A DNA stretch of 64,000 nucleotides from Bradyrhizobium liaoningense (GTDB lineage Bacteria > Pseudomonadota > Alphaproteobacteria > Rhizobiales > Xanthobacteraceae). Numbering within the stretch: position 1 is the stretch's first letter; each line of letters begins with the position of its first letter. Below are positions 32,195 through 40,341 of this stretch, piece after piece. The notes below the pieces were generated by a model. The model was given only the letters and a program-made list of their open reading frames with translations, was not told where the DNA came from and did no database searches. Made by a program: the position numbers and the translations under genes. Where the stretch lies: assembly GCF_018130825.1 (NCBI RefSeq), contig NZ_JAFCJS010000003.1:953001-1017000 (forward strand), written 5' to 3'.

Positions 32195-33478
32195 CTAACG
32201 GCTTGACGCAACCCGGGTGAGCGCCAGCGCCGGCGTCGCCAACATCTTCACCAATACGTCCTTGAGCGGATCCCGCGTCCAGGCGCGGGTCACGTAGTCG
32301 CGATGGGTGATGCCGTCGCCGGTTTCGACGAACACCACGCTGCCGGGACGCAACGGCCCATCCATGTCCTCGGAGACGCTGATGCCCTTCTGCCTGAGCA
32401 TGCTCATCAGCTCGCGGTCGCGTCGTGCGGTGTAACGGGTGTAGGAGCTGACGAAGAAGCCCGAGCGGTGGCTCTCGATCCAAGAGGCGAACTTGTCCAT
32501 TTCGCCATAGACGGCGTCGAGCAGGACGACGCCGCGGACGCGGTCGCTGATGCCGCCGACCTCTAAGCTCCAGGCCGTCGGCAGGAAGCCGCCGCTATAG
32601 CCGACGATGACGATCGGCATGTTGGCGAAGGCGCGCGCGCTGTTGGGATCGCCGGTGAGGCGGGCGAGATGGCTGGCCGATTCCTCCATGAAGCGCTTGA
32701 AGCCGCCCGGCTGCCAGAATTTTCCGGCGCTGGAATCGGCGGCATCGACCGCCATCTGCGGCGCAAGCAGGATGGCATTGGCGCCGGAATCGGTGATCTG
32801 CTGCGGCACCAGCTGCCGGTTGCGCACGTCGCGCTCCAGCGTCGCGCCATTGCCATGGAAGAACACCACGATCACGCCCGGCTTGCGCAGGTCGAAATGC
32901 TCGGGCACGTGCACCAGCACGCGGCTGTCGCTGTAGGTCTCGTCCTGCCAGTAGACACGCCCCGAATAGCTGCGGTGGCCGCGGCGGTCGCCCTTGGAGA
33001 TGTTGAGGAACGGCGCGTCGGAGGCGGGGTTGTTGCCGAAATAGGGGAAGGCCGACGACTTCATGCTGACGAGCGTGGTCAGGTCTTCGCGCGGCGGACG
33101 CTGGTAGGGGACTTGCGGCGCGAGCGAGGCGACCTTGTAGGGCGCCTGCTCCGGCTGCTGCTGCACGGCACGCTTGGGCGAGAAGTCCGACATCTGCCGT
33201 TGCAGGAAACTCTCGCTCGCGGAGGGGAAGCGCTCCCTGAACTGCGGGGCGGGGAAGCGATCCTCGAACGTGTCGGCGCTGGCAATCTGTTGGGGATTGG
33301 TCTTGGCGACCACCTGGACGTTGGCCTGCGAGTTCGCCGCGAGCGCTGCCGGATCGGACGCCTTGCCGCATTGAACCAGCGCGAGCGACAGCGGCACCAA
33401 GGCTGAGATCAGGCCGACCCGGAGCGCACGACCGTGCCGACCGGACGAAGCCCGATCGGCACGAATGTCAGCTCTCAT
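32195..33478 (-). CDS. Alpha/beta-hydrolase, exported or membrane-anchored
   Basis: 427 residues. A hydrophobic N-terminal segment (about 22-37, ending LVQCGKAS) is a signal or anchor; the LVQC is not a standard lipobox. The hydrolase core shows the oxyanion loop FFHGNGA, the nucleophile elbow GYSGG (Ser near 285), and a late D/H region (DAVYGEMD, GDGITHRDYV). Substrate unknown. ATG 33478 is used; ATG 33499 is possible. It has no co-directional neighbour close by. Confidence 0.75.
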   Translation of the reverse strand: MRADIRADRASSGRHGRALRVGLISALVPLSLALVQCGKASDPAALAANSQANVQVVAKTNPQQIASADTFEDRFPAPQFRERFPSASESFLQRQMSDFSPKRAVQQQPEQAPYKVASLAPQVPYQRPPREDLTTLVSMKSSAFPYFGNNPASDAPFLNISKGDRRGHRSYSGRVYWQDETYSDSRVLVHVPEHFDLRKPGVIVVFFHGNGATLERDVRNRQLVPQQITDSGANAILLAPQMAVDAADSSAGKFWQPGGFKRFMEESASHLARLTGDPNSARAFANMPIVIVGYSGGFLPTAWSLEVGGISDRVRGVVLLDAVYGEMDKFASWIESHRSGFFVSSYTRYTARRDRELMSMLRQKGISVSEDMDGPLRPGSVVFVETGDGITHRDYVTRAWTRDPLKDVLVKMLATPALALTRVASSR

Positions 33479-33499
33479 GCTCGGAACGGCCCCGACCAT

Positions 33500-33818
33500 C
33501 CACCCATGACCCCAAAGTCACGTCCATCGGCAATCTCTAGACAATTGAACCGAGGGGCGTTTAGGCGACGTTAAGTGTCCGGAGAAACTTCCCCACATCC
33601 GGAATGCTCAAAAGGACCATGCAATCGTGTCGTGATTGTGGGGGCGGGGAACGGGATTTTCCGGTGTTTGAGCCGGTTTATTGCCCATGACCACGCGCAG
33701 GAGGTGCGAAAATACCGATTCGCTTTGCCTCATTTAGCCCTTGTTAACCCTGCTTGAATTGACTGGACCAAACTGCACGATGCTCCCCATGAGGCGTGAC
33801 GCCTGAGGTTAAGGACCG
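33500..33818. promoter_or_regulatory. Divergent promoter region
   Basis: 319 bases between the hydrolase (minus) and the permease (plus) starts. No gene is seen. It holds TTAACCCTGCTTGAATT (33744-33760), one base off a CtrA site, and a palindrome AGGCGT-G-ACGCCT (33792-33804) directly before the permease ribosome site. Confidence 0.45.
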
Positions 33819-35186
33819 ATGACGGCATCAGATGCGGGTACCGCCCCCTGGACTGGCCGGCTGACCGGGAACGGTTCGGGGGTCTCCGTCCTGGTCGCAA
33901 CCGCCATCGTCATTGCCGACATGATCGGCGTTGGCGTCTTCACCAGCCTCGGCTTCCAGGTCAAGGACATCCCGTCCGGCTTCTCGATCCTCCTGCTCTG
34001 GACCGTTGGCGGCATCGTCGCGCTGTGCGGGGTGTTCTCCTACAGCGAGCTCGGCGCGATGTTTCCGCGCTCGAGCGGCGAGTACAATTTCCTCGGCCGC
34101 GCCTATCATCCCGCCTTCGGCTTTCTCGCCGGCTGGGTCTCGGCGACGGTGGGCTTTGCAGCACCAGTCGCGCTCGCCGCGATGGCCTTCGGCGAATATG
34201 CCAAGTCGGTCATTCCCGATCTGCCGCCGATCCCGCTCGCCATCGGCGTGGTGTGGCTGGTCTCGATCGTGCAACTGACCGGCGTCAGGCATTCCTCGAC
34301 CTTCCAGCTGATCTCGACCATTTTGAAGGTCGTGCTGATCGTCGCCTTCCTGGTCGCCGGCTTCATCATCGGCGCGCCGCAGCCGATCGCCTTCACGCCG
34401 CAGCCGGGCGACCTCGCGCATATCGTCAGCGCGCCCTTCGCGATCGGACTCGTCTTCGTGATGTACTCGTTCTCGGGCTGGAATGCCGCGACCTACATCA
34501 TCGGCGAGATGAACATGCCGCAGCGGAACCTGCCGCGTGCGCTGCTCGCGGGCACGCTGATCGTGCTCGTGCTGTATGTCGCACTGAATGCGGTGTTCCT
34601 CTATTCCACGCCAGTCAGTGCGCTCGCCGGCCAGCTCGACGTCGCCAGTGTTGCCGGCACCGCCATCTTCGGCAGCCTCGGCGGCCGCATCGTCGGCGCC
34701 ATGATCTGCGTCGGCCTGATCTCCTCGATCAGCGCGATGATGTGGATCGGCCCGCGCGTGATGATGACGATGGGGGAGGACATTCCAGCCTTGCGCGTCT
34801 TCTCGAAGCGGTCCGTAAGCGGTGCGCCGGCCTATGCCATCCTGTTCCAGCTCGCGGTCGCGACCCTGCTGCTGTTCACGCGCAGCTTCGAGGCCGTGCT
34901 CGATTTCATCCAGTTCGCGCTGTTGTTCTGCTCGTTCTTCACGGTCGCCGGCGTCATCAAGCTGCGCATCACCGATCCCGATCTGCCCAGGCCCTATCGC
35001 GCCTGGGGATACCCGTTCACGCCGCTGGTTTTCCTGCTCGTGACCGCGTTCATGATGTACTACCTCTTGACCGAGCGACCGGTGCAGTCGCTCTCGGGGA
35101 TGCTCCTCATGCTCTCGGGCCTGTTGATCTATGCTGTTTTCCGCAGGCGGCCGGTCGCCGCTGGCAATTCATCACACCGCGGATAG
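33819..35186 (+). CDS. Amino-acid permease (APC superfamily)
   Basis: 455 residues with about 12 membrane helices. The first helix carries the substrate-binding signature IADMIGVGVFTSLG, as in LAT-type exchangers (YkbA/SteT-like), and later helices have FAIGLVFVMYSFSGWNAATYI. It should import or exchange an amino acid. ATG 33819 follows AAGGA. The next gene begins 2 bases after the stop, so the two are coupled. Confidence 0.9.
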   Translation: MTASDAGTAPWTGRLTGNGSGVSVLVATAIVIADMIGVGVFTSLGFQVKDIPSGFSILLLWTVGGIVALCGVFSYSELGAMFPRSSGEYNFLGRAYHPAFGFLAGWVSATVGFAAPVALAAMAFGEYAKSVIPDLPPIPLAIGVVWLVSIVQLTGVRHSSTFQLISTILKVVLIVAFLVAGFIIGAPQPIAFTPQPGDLAHIVSAPFAIGLVFVMYSFSGWNAATYIIGEMNMPQRNLPRALLAGTLIVLVLYVALNAVFLYSTPVSALAGQLDVASVAGTAIFGSLGGRIVGAMICVGLISSISAMMWIGPRVMMTMGEDIPALRVFSKRSVSGAPAYAILFQLAVATLLLFTRSFEAVLDFIQFALLFCSFFTVAGVIKLRITDPDLPRPYRAWGYPFTPLVFLLVTAFMMYYLLTERPVQSLSGMLLMLSGLLIYAVFRRRPVAAGNSSHRG

Positions 35187-35188
35187 AC

Positions 35189-36403
35189 ATGTTTCGACCC
35201 ATGAGAATTGCGGCCGTCGCTCTTGCCATCCTGGCGGCGGCCTTCTCGTCCGCACGTGCCGCCGACGTCACCTTTGATGATACGGCGCGCTTCCTCGCGG
35301 GCATGCAGCCTGCGGCGGACTCGCCGCTGGTGCCGCTGACCAGAGACCCCAACTGGCAGCATCACGCAAAATTCTTCGACAACGCCTTCGCCCAGCTAGA
35401 GCAGCGGCAAATATCGAAGATCCGTGCCTGGGCCGACGTCAATCTGGCCGCGCCGCGGCCGGCCATGTTCTACATGTTCAGCGGCCCGGACTTCCTCTAC
35501 GCCAATGCCTTCTATTCCAAGGCCAGCACCTACGTGCTCGGCGCGCTTGAGCCGGTCGGCGCCGTGCCCGACCTGACGCGGCTGCCGCGCGGTTCGGTCG
35601 GCGCCGCACTCTACAATGTCGAGCGCTCGCTCGGCTCGATCCTGAGCTTCTCCTTCTTCATCACCAAGCAGATGAAGGTCGACCTGCACACCAACCAGGT
35701 CAATGGCACCTTGCCGATCCTCTATGTCTTCCTGGCCCGCTCCGGCAAGACCATCCGCAACGTCGAGATGGTCGCGCTCGACAACAAGGGCGGGATGCAT
35801 GTGGGGAACGACAATCCAGGACCGAACGCGACGCGCGGTGTTCGCATCACTTTCGTCGGCGGCGACGGCGAAGTGCGCACGCTGTATTATTTCTCGACCG
35901 ATCTTTCGAATGCCGGCGCTCGCGCGACCGGTTTCCTGAAGTTCTGCGAGACGCTCGGCCCCGGCAACAGTCTGCTCAAGAGCGCGTCCTATCTCATGCA
36001 CTCCGGTAACTTCACGGTCGTCCGCGACTGGCTGCTTGCCAACAGCGCCACCGTCGTCCAGGACGATTCAGGCATTCCGCTTGCCAACTACAATGCGAGG
36101 CAATGGCGCTTCTTCCCGTTTGGCCGTTACCTCGGACCGATCAGCGAATTCCCCGGACGCTACCAGGAGCGCTACGCCGAACTGTTTACGCGCGCCCAGC
36201 CGATCGACTTCGGCGTCGGCTATCGCTGGCGCATGCATGAGTCGAATTTGCTGTTGTCTGTGAAGGTACCGGGGACCGAGACTGCGCCGGCGGCGGAGAC
36301 AACCTCGTCCGCCGAGCCGACGCCAAGGCCGCAGCGACCGAAGCGGCCGCGTCCGCCCGAGCCGATTCCGCCGCCGCCGGGGCGCTTCTTCTGGTTCCGC
36401 TGA
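35189..36403 (+). CDS. Exported protein coupled to the permease, function unknown
   Basis: 404 residues, not recognised. Signal peptide about 1-28 (cleavage after ARA). Features: 'FYMFSGPDFLYANAFYSKA', 'SFSFFITKQMKVDLHTNQVNG', 'YYFSTDLSN', and a C-terminal tail rich in proline and arginine. It has no cysteine pairs for disulphides except one single C. It overlaps the permease operon (2-base gap), suggesting a linked transport or envelope role, but no enzyme motif is visible. Confidence 0.75.
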   Translation: MFRPMRIAAVALAILAAAFSSARAADVTFDDTARFLAGMQPAADSPLVPLTRDPNWQHHAKFFDNAFAQLEQRQISKIRAWADVNLAAPRPAMFYMFSGPDFLYANAFYSKASTYVLGALEPVGAVPDLTRLPRGSVGAALYNVERSLGSILSFSFFITKQMKVDLHTNQVNGTLPILYVFLARSGKTIRNVEMVALDNKGGMHVGNDNPGPNATRGVRITFVGGDGEVRTLYYFSTDLSNAGARATGFLKFCETLGPGNSLLKSASYLMHSGNFTVVRDWLLANSATVVQDDSGIPLANYNARQWRFFPFGRYLGPISEFPGRYQERYAELFTRAQPIDFGVGYRWRMHESNLLLSVKVPGTETAPAAETTSSAEPTPRPQRPKRPRPPEPIPPPPGRFFWFR

Positions 36404-36616
36404 TTACCAGTGCACGCTCTGGCTCGGCACGATGAAAGCCGTTGTGCTGGGCGGCGTCGCAAGACTCGTGGCCAGATACCATCCTGAGCCGGCCGCGAGC
36501 ACCAGCAGGGCGATGATGGCGAGCATGTCGAGGGTTCTGGGATCATGGCCGCGCGAGCCGACCCTGAGATTTGCCCCAGCCCTGAAGTGGAAAAGATGGC
36601 TGATTTTCCAGCGCAT
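36404..36616 (-). CDS. Small single-pass membrane protein
   Basis: 70 residues: a basic N-terminus with RVGSRGHDPRTLDM, one membrane helix (about 31-50; LAIIALLVLAAGSGWYLATS), and a short outer tail. A strong GGGAGG ribosome site precedes ATG 36616, which supports it as a real gene. Its stop directly follows the stop of the 404-residue gene on the other strand. No family recognised. Confidence 0.65.
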   Translation of the reverse strand: MRWKISHLFHFRAGANLRVGSRGHDPRTLDMLAIIALLVLAAGSGWYLATSLATPPSTTAFIVPSQSVHW

Positions 36617-36672
36617 TGTTGTTTCCTCCCGTGGGAGCATCACAACAACGCGAAGGGAAAGTTCAGGTTCCC

Positions 36673-37011
36673 TCAGGCCGCGTTGACGCCGCGCCAGCGG
36701 GCATACCGCCAGGGGAGATACCAGCGCGCATTTTGCGGCGCGGCGAGCGGCACAGTGTCGATGCCCGACGTGCCGTACGGATTGCAGCGGAGCAGGCGCG
36801 CGAGCGTCATCCAGCCGCCGGCCCAGAGCCCGAAGCGCTCGATCGCCTCATCGCCATAGACGGAGCAGGTCGGCAGGTGCCGGCAATTGTATCCGACCAG
36901 CGGCGAGAGCGTGTGGCGATAGAGCCAGATCAGCGCACGACCAAATCTCCGTGGAAGGCGAAGGATGCCTTCGACGGGAGTGGAACAATGCTCGCAGGCT
37001 GAATGCTTCAT
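36673..37011 (-). CDS. yidD: Membrane protein insertion efficiency factor YidD
   Basis: 112 residues with the YidD family pattern: an amphipathic helix RALIWLYRHTLSPLVGYNCR, then LPTCSVYGDEAIERFGLWAGGWMTLARLLRCNPYGTSGIDTVP. The three conserved cysteines are present. YidD assists membrane protein insertion by YidC. In most bacteria it lies in the rpmH-rnpA-yidC cluster; here it stands alone, as often in Bradyrhizobium. Confidence 0.93.
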   Translation of the reverse strand: MKHSACEHCSTPVEGILRLPRRFGRALIWLYRHTLSPLVGYNCRHLPTCSVYGDEAIERFGLWAGGWMTLARLLRCNPYGTSGIDTVPLAAPQNARWYLPWRYARWRGVNAA

Positions 37012-37180
37012 GTGCGTGTGCTGCGACGTTAAGCGAAGGGTTGCTCGGTTCCGGAGCAGGGAACTGTAAGGTGTTGTTTGCGCGCCATATTTTGCCTGCT
37101 TTCTGGGAGCAGTGCAGCAAGTATCTGTGGACGATCTGTATTCGCCCGGATACCATTTTTATGACGCCGGTGTGTAGAAA

Positions 37181-37194
37181 CATACGCCTGTATG
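37181..37194. promoter_or_regulatory. Small dyad CATAC-N4-GTATG upstream of the ClpP-like gene
   Basis: A perfect 5-bp inverted repeat, 65 bases before the TTG start at 37259. Possible operator; no known regulator is matched. Confidence 0.3.
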
Positions 37195-37258
37195 ATGGAC
37201 TCAGAGGGCGCTACCGGGGATTGTTTGGCGACCTTGGGGCTTTGGGGAAGGAACCAGA

Positions 37259-38158
37259 TTGAAACTTCTGAACTCCCTTGATCTTCGCAGCTGGTTGTTG
37301 GTGGGAACCGCCGTCTGTGGACTCGCGCTGGCCGGTGCCGTCGCGACATTCGGATCGTCGGCCCGAGCGGGTAGCGCTCTCGAAGAGCGCAAGCTGCCGA
37401 TGAAATTCAGCTGGATCGCTTGCGAGCCGAACTGCCGCGGCTGGGTCAGCGCGGTCGGCATCATCACCGCCGATACGCCCAAGGAGTTCGAAGAGTTTGC
37501 GCGCGGACGCCAGCTCGGCGGTGCCACCGTGGTGCTCGATTCCAGCGGCGGTTCCGTCAACGACGCGATCACGCTCGGCCGGCGCTTCCGCAATCTCGGA
37601 CTTTTGACAACCGTCGGCATCAGTATTCAGAACCGTGGCGGGCAATCGGCCCGTCCGGCGGTCGCGCCCGAGGCCTATTGCGAGTCCATGTGCGCGTTCC
37701 TGTTGCTGGCCGGCAAGAAGCGCTACGTGCCGGACGCGGCACATGTCCGCGTCCATCAGATCTGGATGGGCGACCGCGCCGACGATGCCAAGGCCGCGAG
37801 CTACAGTGCACAGGACCTGATGATCGTGGAACGCGACATCGGCCGCCTCGCCAAATACACCTTCGACATGGGCGGGGCCGGGGACCTGCTGTCGCTCGCG
37901 CTCAGCGTGCCGCCCTGGGAAGATCTGCATGAGCTCGATGCAGGCGAGCTGAAGCTCACCAATCTGGTGACGACGGATCTCGTCGCCGACGTGCTGCCGC
38001 ATGTGGACGTCACAGCGCCGGCCATGGCGGAACTCGCACCAAAGACGCAGGCGAGGTTCGGTGCGGAACCGGAGCAGTCGACCAAGTCGACCAAAACGGC
38101 GGAAGCCGTGGTGCCCACGGGCAGCGCGGCGGCGCCGGCTACGGCGGCGCAGAAGTAA
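37259..38158 (+). CDS. Periplasmic ClpP/crotonase-fold protein (COG3904-type)
   Basis: 299 residues. Signal peptide/anchor about 1-38 (VGTAVCGLALAGAVATFG). The core resembles ClpP-like serine proteases of the COG3904 family: LDSSGGSVNDAITLG, then Ser143 in CESMCAFLLLAG and His166 in RVHQIW, so a Ser-His pair is kept. A disordered tail rich in alanine/threonine closes the protein. The TTG start at 37259 follows AAGGA. It may be a periplasmic peptidase; catalysis is not proven for this group. Confidence 0.78.
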   Translation: MKLLNSLDLRSWLLVGTAVCGLALAGAVATFGSSARAGSALEERKLPMKFSWIACEPNCRGWVSAVGIITADTPKEFEEFARGRQLGGATVVLDSSGGSVNDAITLGRRFRNLGLLTTVGISIQNRGGQSARPAVAPEAYCESMCAFLLLAGKKRYVPDAAHVRVHQIWMGDRADDAKAASYSAQDLMIVERDIGRLAKYTFDMGGAGDLLSLALSVPPWEDLHELDAGELKLTNLVTTDLVADVLPHVDVTAPAMAELAPKTQARFGAEPEQSTKSTKTAEAVVPTGSAAAPATAAQK

Positions 38159-38175
38159 GATCATAAATCTTGGCA

Positions 38176-38267
38176 GTCATTCCGGGGCGCGCGTCAGCGC
38201 GAACCCGGAATCTCGATCGGCAATCTCTGGATTCCGGCTTCGATGCTACGCATCGCCCCGGAATGAC
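38176..38267. repeat. GTCATTCCGGGGCGCG-type palindromic repeat, copy A
   Basis: Ends GTCATTCCGGGGC (38176-38188) and GCCCCGGAATGAC (38255-38267) are perfect 13-bp inverted repeats; inner GCGCGTCAGCGCG adds a hairpin. A second copy lies at 40122-40224, 1.9 kb away. Confidence 0.85.
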
Positions 38268-38276
38268 GGGGGAGAG

Positions 38277-38732
38277 CTAGCCCTGTGCCGCGGCGGGCTG
38301 CTTGGCCCTGGCTTCGATCTGGCCGATCGCATCGACCACCGCATCGAAGGTCAGCAGCGTCGAGGCGTGGCGCGCCTTGTAATCGCGGACCGGCTCGAGG
38401 AACTTGATCTCCTCCCATTTGCCTTGAGGAGGGGCGCCATTCTCCTTGAGCATCTTGCGAACGGTTTCGCGTAACTCACGGAGTTCGCTTGCAGTCGAGC
38501 CGACCACGTGACTTGCCATGATGGATGAAGAGGCCTGTCCCAGTGCACAGGCCTTCACGTCATGGGCGAAGTCGGTGACGGTGTCGCCGCTCATCTTGAG
38601 ATCGACCTTCACGGTCGAGCCGCACAGCTTGGAGTGGGCGGTCGCGCTGGCGTCGGGGGCCGACAGGCGCCCGAGGCGCGGAATATTCCCGGCCAGCTCG
38701 ATGATCCGCTTGTTATAAATGTCGTTCAGCAT
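38277..38732 (-). CDS. IscU/NifU-like iron-sulphur scaffold protein, third cysteine missing
   Basis: 151 residues with the NifU_N fold (PF01592). The first ligand cysteine is C37 (SKLCGS) and the second C62 (KACALGQASSS). Where IscU has its third cysteine, this protein reads YKARHASTLLTFDAV, with no cysteine. The family is used to assemble iron-sulphur clusters; the missing ligand means it may transfer rather than build them. Divergent from folE. Start ATG 38732. Confidence 0.85.
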   Translation of the reverse strand: MLNDIYNKRIIELAGNIPRLGRLSAPDASATAHSKLCGSTVKVDLKMSGDTVTDFAHDVKACALGQASSSIMASHVVGSTASELRELRETVRKMLKENGAPPQGKWEEIKFLEPVRDYKARHASTLLTFDAVVDAIGQIEARAKQPAAAQG

Positions 38733-38984
38733 GTGATGGGGTCCAACACGTCCACACCCACTTCCGGGCCGGATCGGCCTTGGCGGGCGCCGTCCAGGGT
38801 CCTATATAGGGGCGGAACTGGTGGAAAAACAGTCCAGCGGTGCGGCGGCGGTGATCCCGATCTGCGCTATCGACGTTGTGACCGAAGGGCCTTTTCGCCA
38901 AAACTGTTCTCTTCAGGCGTCCGGCGGCTTGCCGCCCCGTCTGCCGGTGACACTCCGGCCACAAGGCCGTCGAACGGAGTAGAC

Positions 38985-39665
38985 ATGGACGCTACAATCA
39001 AGCCGATCCGCCCCAACAAGCAGCTCGAGAGCCGCCCGGCCGAGCTTGACCCTGCCGAATTCCTCGCGGCCGCCGTCCGCGCCGACCAGCCGCGCCCCGC
39101 GCGCGCCGAGGCGGAAGCGGCGGTGAAGACACTGCTCGCCTATATCGGCGAGAACCCCCATCGCGAGGGCCTGCTCGACACGCCGCGCCGCGTGGTCGAG
39201 GCCTTCGACGAGCTCTATCAGGGCTACCACCAGTGCCCGGCCGAGGTGCTCGACCGCACCTTCGGCGAGACCGCGGGCTATGACGATTTCGTGCTGGTGC
39301 GCGACATCGAGTTCACCTCGCAGTGCGAGCATCACATGATGCCGTTCTACGGCAAGGCGCATATCGCCTACACGCCGGTGGAACGCGTCGTCGGCCTGTC
39401 CAAGCTTGCCCGCCTGACCGACATCTTCGCCCGGAGACTCCAGACCCAGGAACATCTGACGGCGCAGATCGCGGCGGCCATCGACGAGGTCCTGAAACCC
39501 CGCGGCGTTGCGGTGCTGATCGAGGCCGAGCATACCTGCATGTCGGTGCGCGGCGTCGCCAAGCATGGCGCCTCCACCTTCACCAGCCGCTTCACCGGCA
39601 TGTTCCGCGACAATCCGGCAGAGCAGGCCCGTTTCCTGTCCTTGGTGCGAGGCCTGCAGCGCTGA
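38985..39665 (+). CDS. folE: GTP cyclohydrolase I
   Basis: 226 residues, catalysing GTP to 7,8-dihydroneopterin triphosphate, the first step of folate (and preQ0) synthesis. The zinc and catalytic residues are in SQCEHHMMPFYGKAHIAY and CMSVRGVAKHGAST; the conserved cysteines and histidines are all present. A longer N-terminus (about 45 residues) than E. coli is normal in alphaproteobacteria. ATG 38985 follows ACGGAG. hisI follows 27 bases on, so they are probably one operon. Confidence 0.97.
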   Translation: MDATIKPIRPNKQLESRPAELDPAEFLAAAVRADQPRPARAEAEAAVKTLLAYIGENPHREGLLDTPRRVVEAFDELYQGYHQCPAEVLDRTFGETAGYDDFVLVRDIEFTSQCEHHMMPFYGKAHIAYTPVERVVGLSKLARLTDIFARRLQTQEHLTAQIAAAIDEVLKPRGVAVLIEAEHTCMSVRGVAKHGASTFTSRFTGMFRDNPAEQARFLSLVRGLQR

Positions 39666-39692
39666 CCTCGCGAATAGATCGGCGAGGTCGTC

Positions 39693-40115
39693 GTGTCCGC
39701 TCACTCCCATGAGATCGAGGAAGGGCTTTCTTTCCAGCCGCGGTTCGACGCCAGCGGCCTCGTGACCTGCGTCGCGACCGACGTCGCCACCGGCGATGTG
39801 CTGATGGTCGCGCACATGAACGACGAGGCGCTGCGCAAGACCATCGCGACCGGCGAAGCCTGGTACTTCAGCCGCTCGCGCAATGCCTTGTGGCGAAAAG
39901 GTGAGACCTCAGGTCAGACCCAGCGCGTGGTCGAGATGCGCACAGATTGCGATCAGGACGCGGTCTGGATCCGCGTCGAGCAGATCGGCGCGGCCTGCCA
40001 CACCGGGCGGCGGTCGTGCTTCTACCGCAAGGTCGAGGCCGAGGGCGGGGGAGCCAAGCTGGTCTTCACCGAGGCCGAGCGCCTGTTCGATCCGGACAAG
40101 GTCTATAAGAAGTAA
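39693..40115 (+). CDS. hisI: Phosphoribosyl-AMP cyclohydrolase
   Basis: 140 residues, the third step of histidine synthesis (PR-AMP ring opening), without a HisE fusion. The metal-binding motifs are DCDQDAVWIRVEQ and the cysteine pair ACHTGRRSCFYR. GTG 39693. It follows folE closely, a pairing seen in rhizobia. The active form is a zinc/magnesium dimer in the cytoplasm. Confidence 0.97.
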   Translation: MSAHSHEIEEGLSFQPRFDASGLVTCVATDVATGDVLMVAHMNDEALRKTIATGEAWYFSRSRNALWRKGETSGQTQRVVEMRTDCDQDAVWIRVEQIGAACHTGRRSCFYRKVEAEGGGAKLVFTEAERLFDPDKVYKK

Positions 40116-40121
40116 CCTGCT

Positions 40122-40224
40122 GTCATTCCGGGGCGCGCGCAGCGCGAGCCCGGAATCCATCGCAAGGCATCACACGCGGCCCAATGGATTCCGGGCTCGC
40201 ACCTTCGGTGCGCCCCGGAATGAC
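40122..40224. repeat. GTCATTCCGGGGCGCG-type palindromic repeat, copy B
   Basis: Same family as 38176-38267: left GTCATTCCGGGGCGCG, right CGCCCCGGAATGAC (to 40224), with inner GGATTCCGGGCTCG/CGAGCCCGGAATCC arms. Confidence 0.85.
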
Positions 40225-40247
40225 GCGGGGCGGCGGGTAGAGCCAAA

Positions 40248-40263
40248 TTAACCCCGCATTAAC
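40248..40263. promoter_or_regulatory. CtrA-type binding site
   Basis: TTAA-CCCCGCA-TTAAC followed by CAT, a perfect TTAA-N7-TTAAC plus the common CtrA half-site TTAACCAT. It lies 79-94 bases upstream of ATG 40342 of the lytic transglycosylase gene. Confidence 0.6.
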
Positions 40264-40341
40264 CATACCTGTCCCACGGTGAGACGACAGGGCGCCGAAT
40301 TGCCGGTGTCGCTCAACGCCGCGCGGGGCGGGCACTTCATC

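Noticed and set aside
34025..36403. A 792-residue plus-strand frame covering the permease and the exported protein
   Set aside because: The first 388 codons are an arginine-rich shadow of the permease; the real gene starts at 35189 with a signal peptide.
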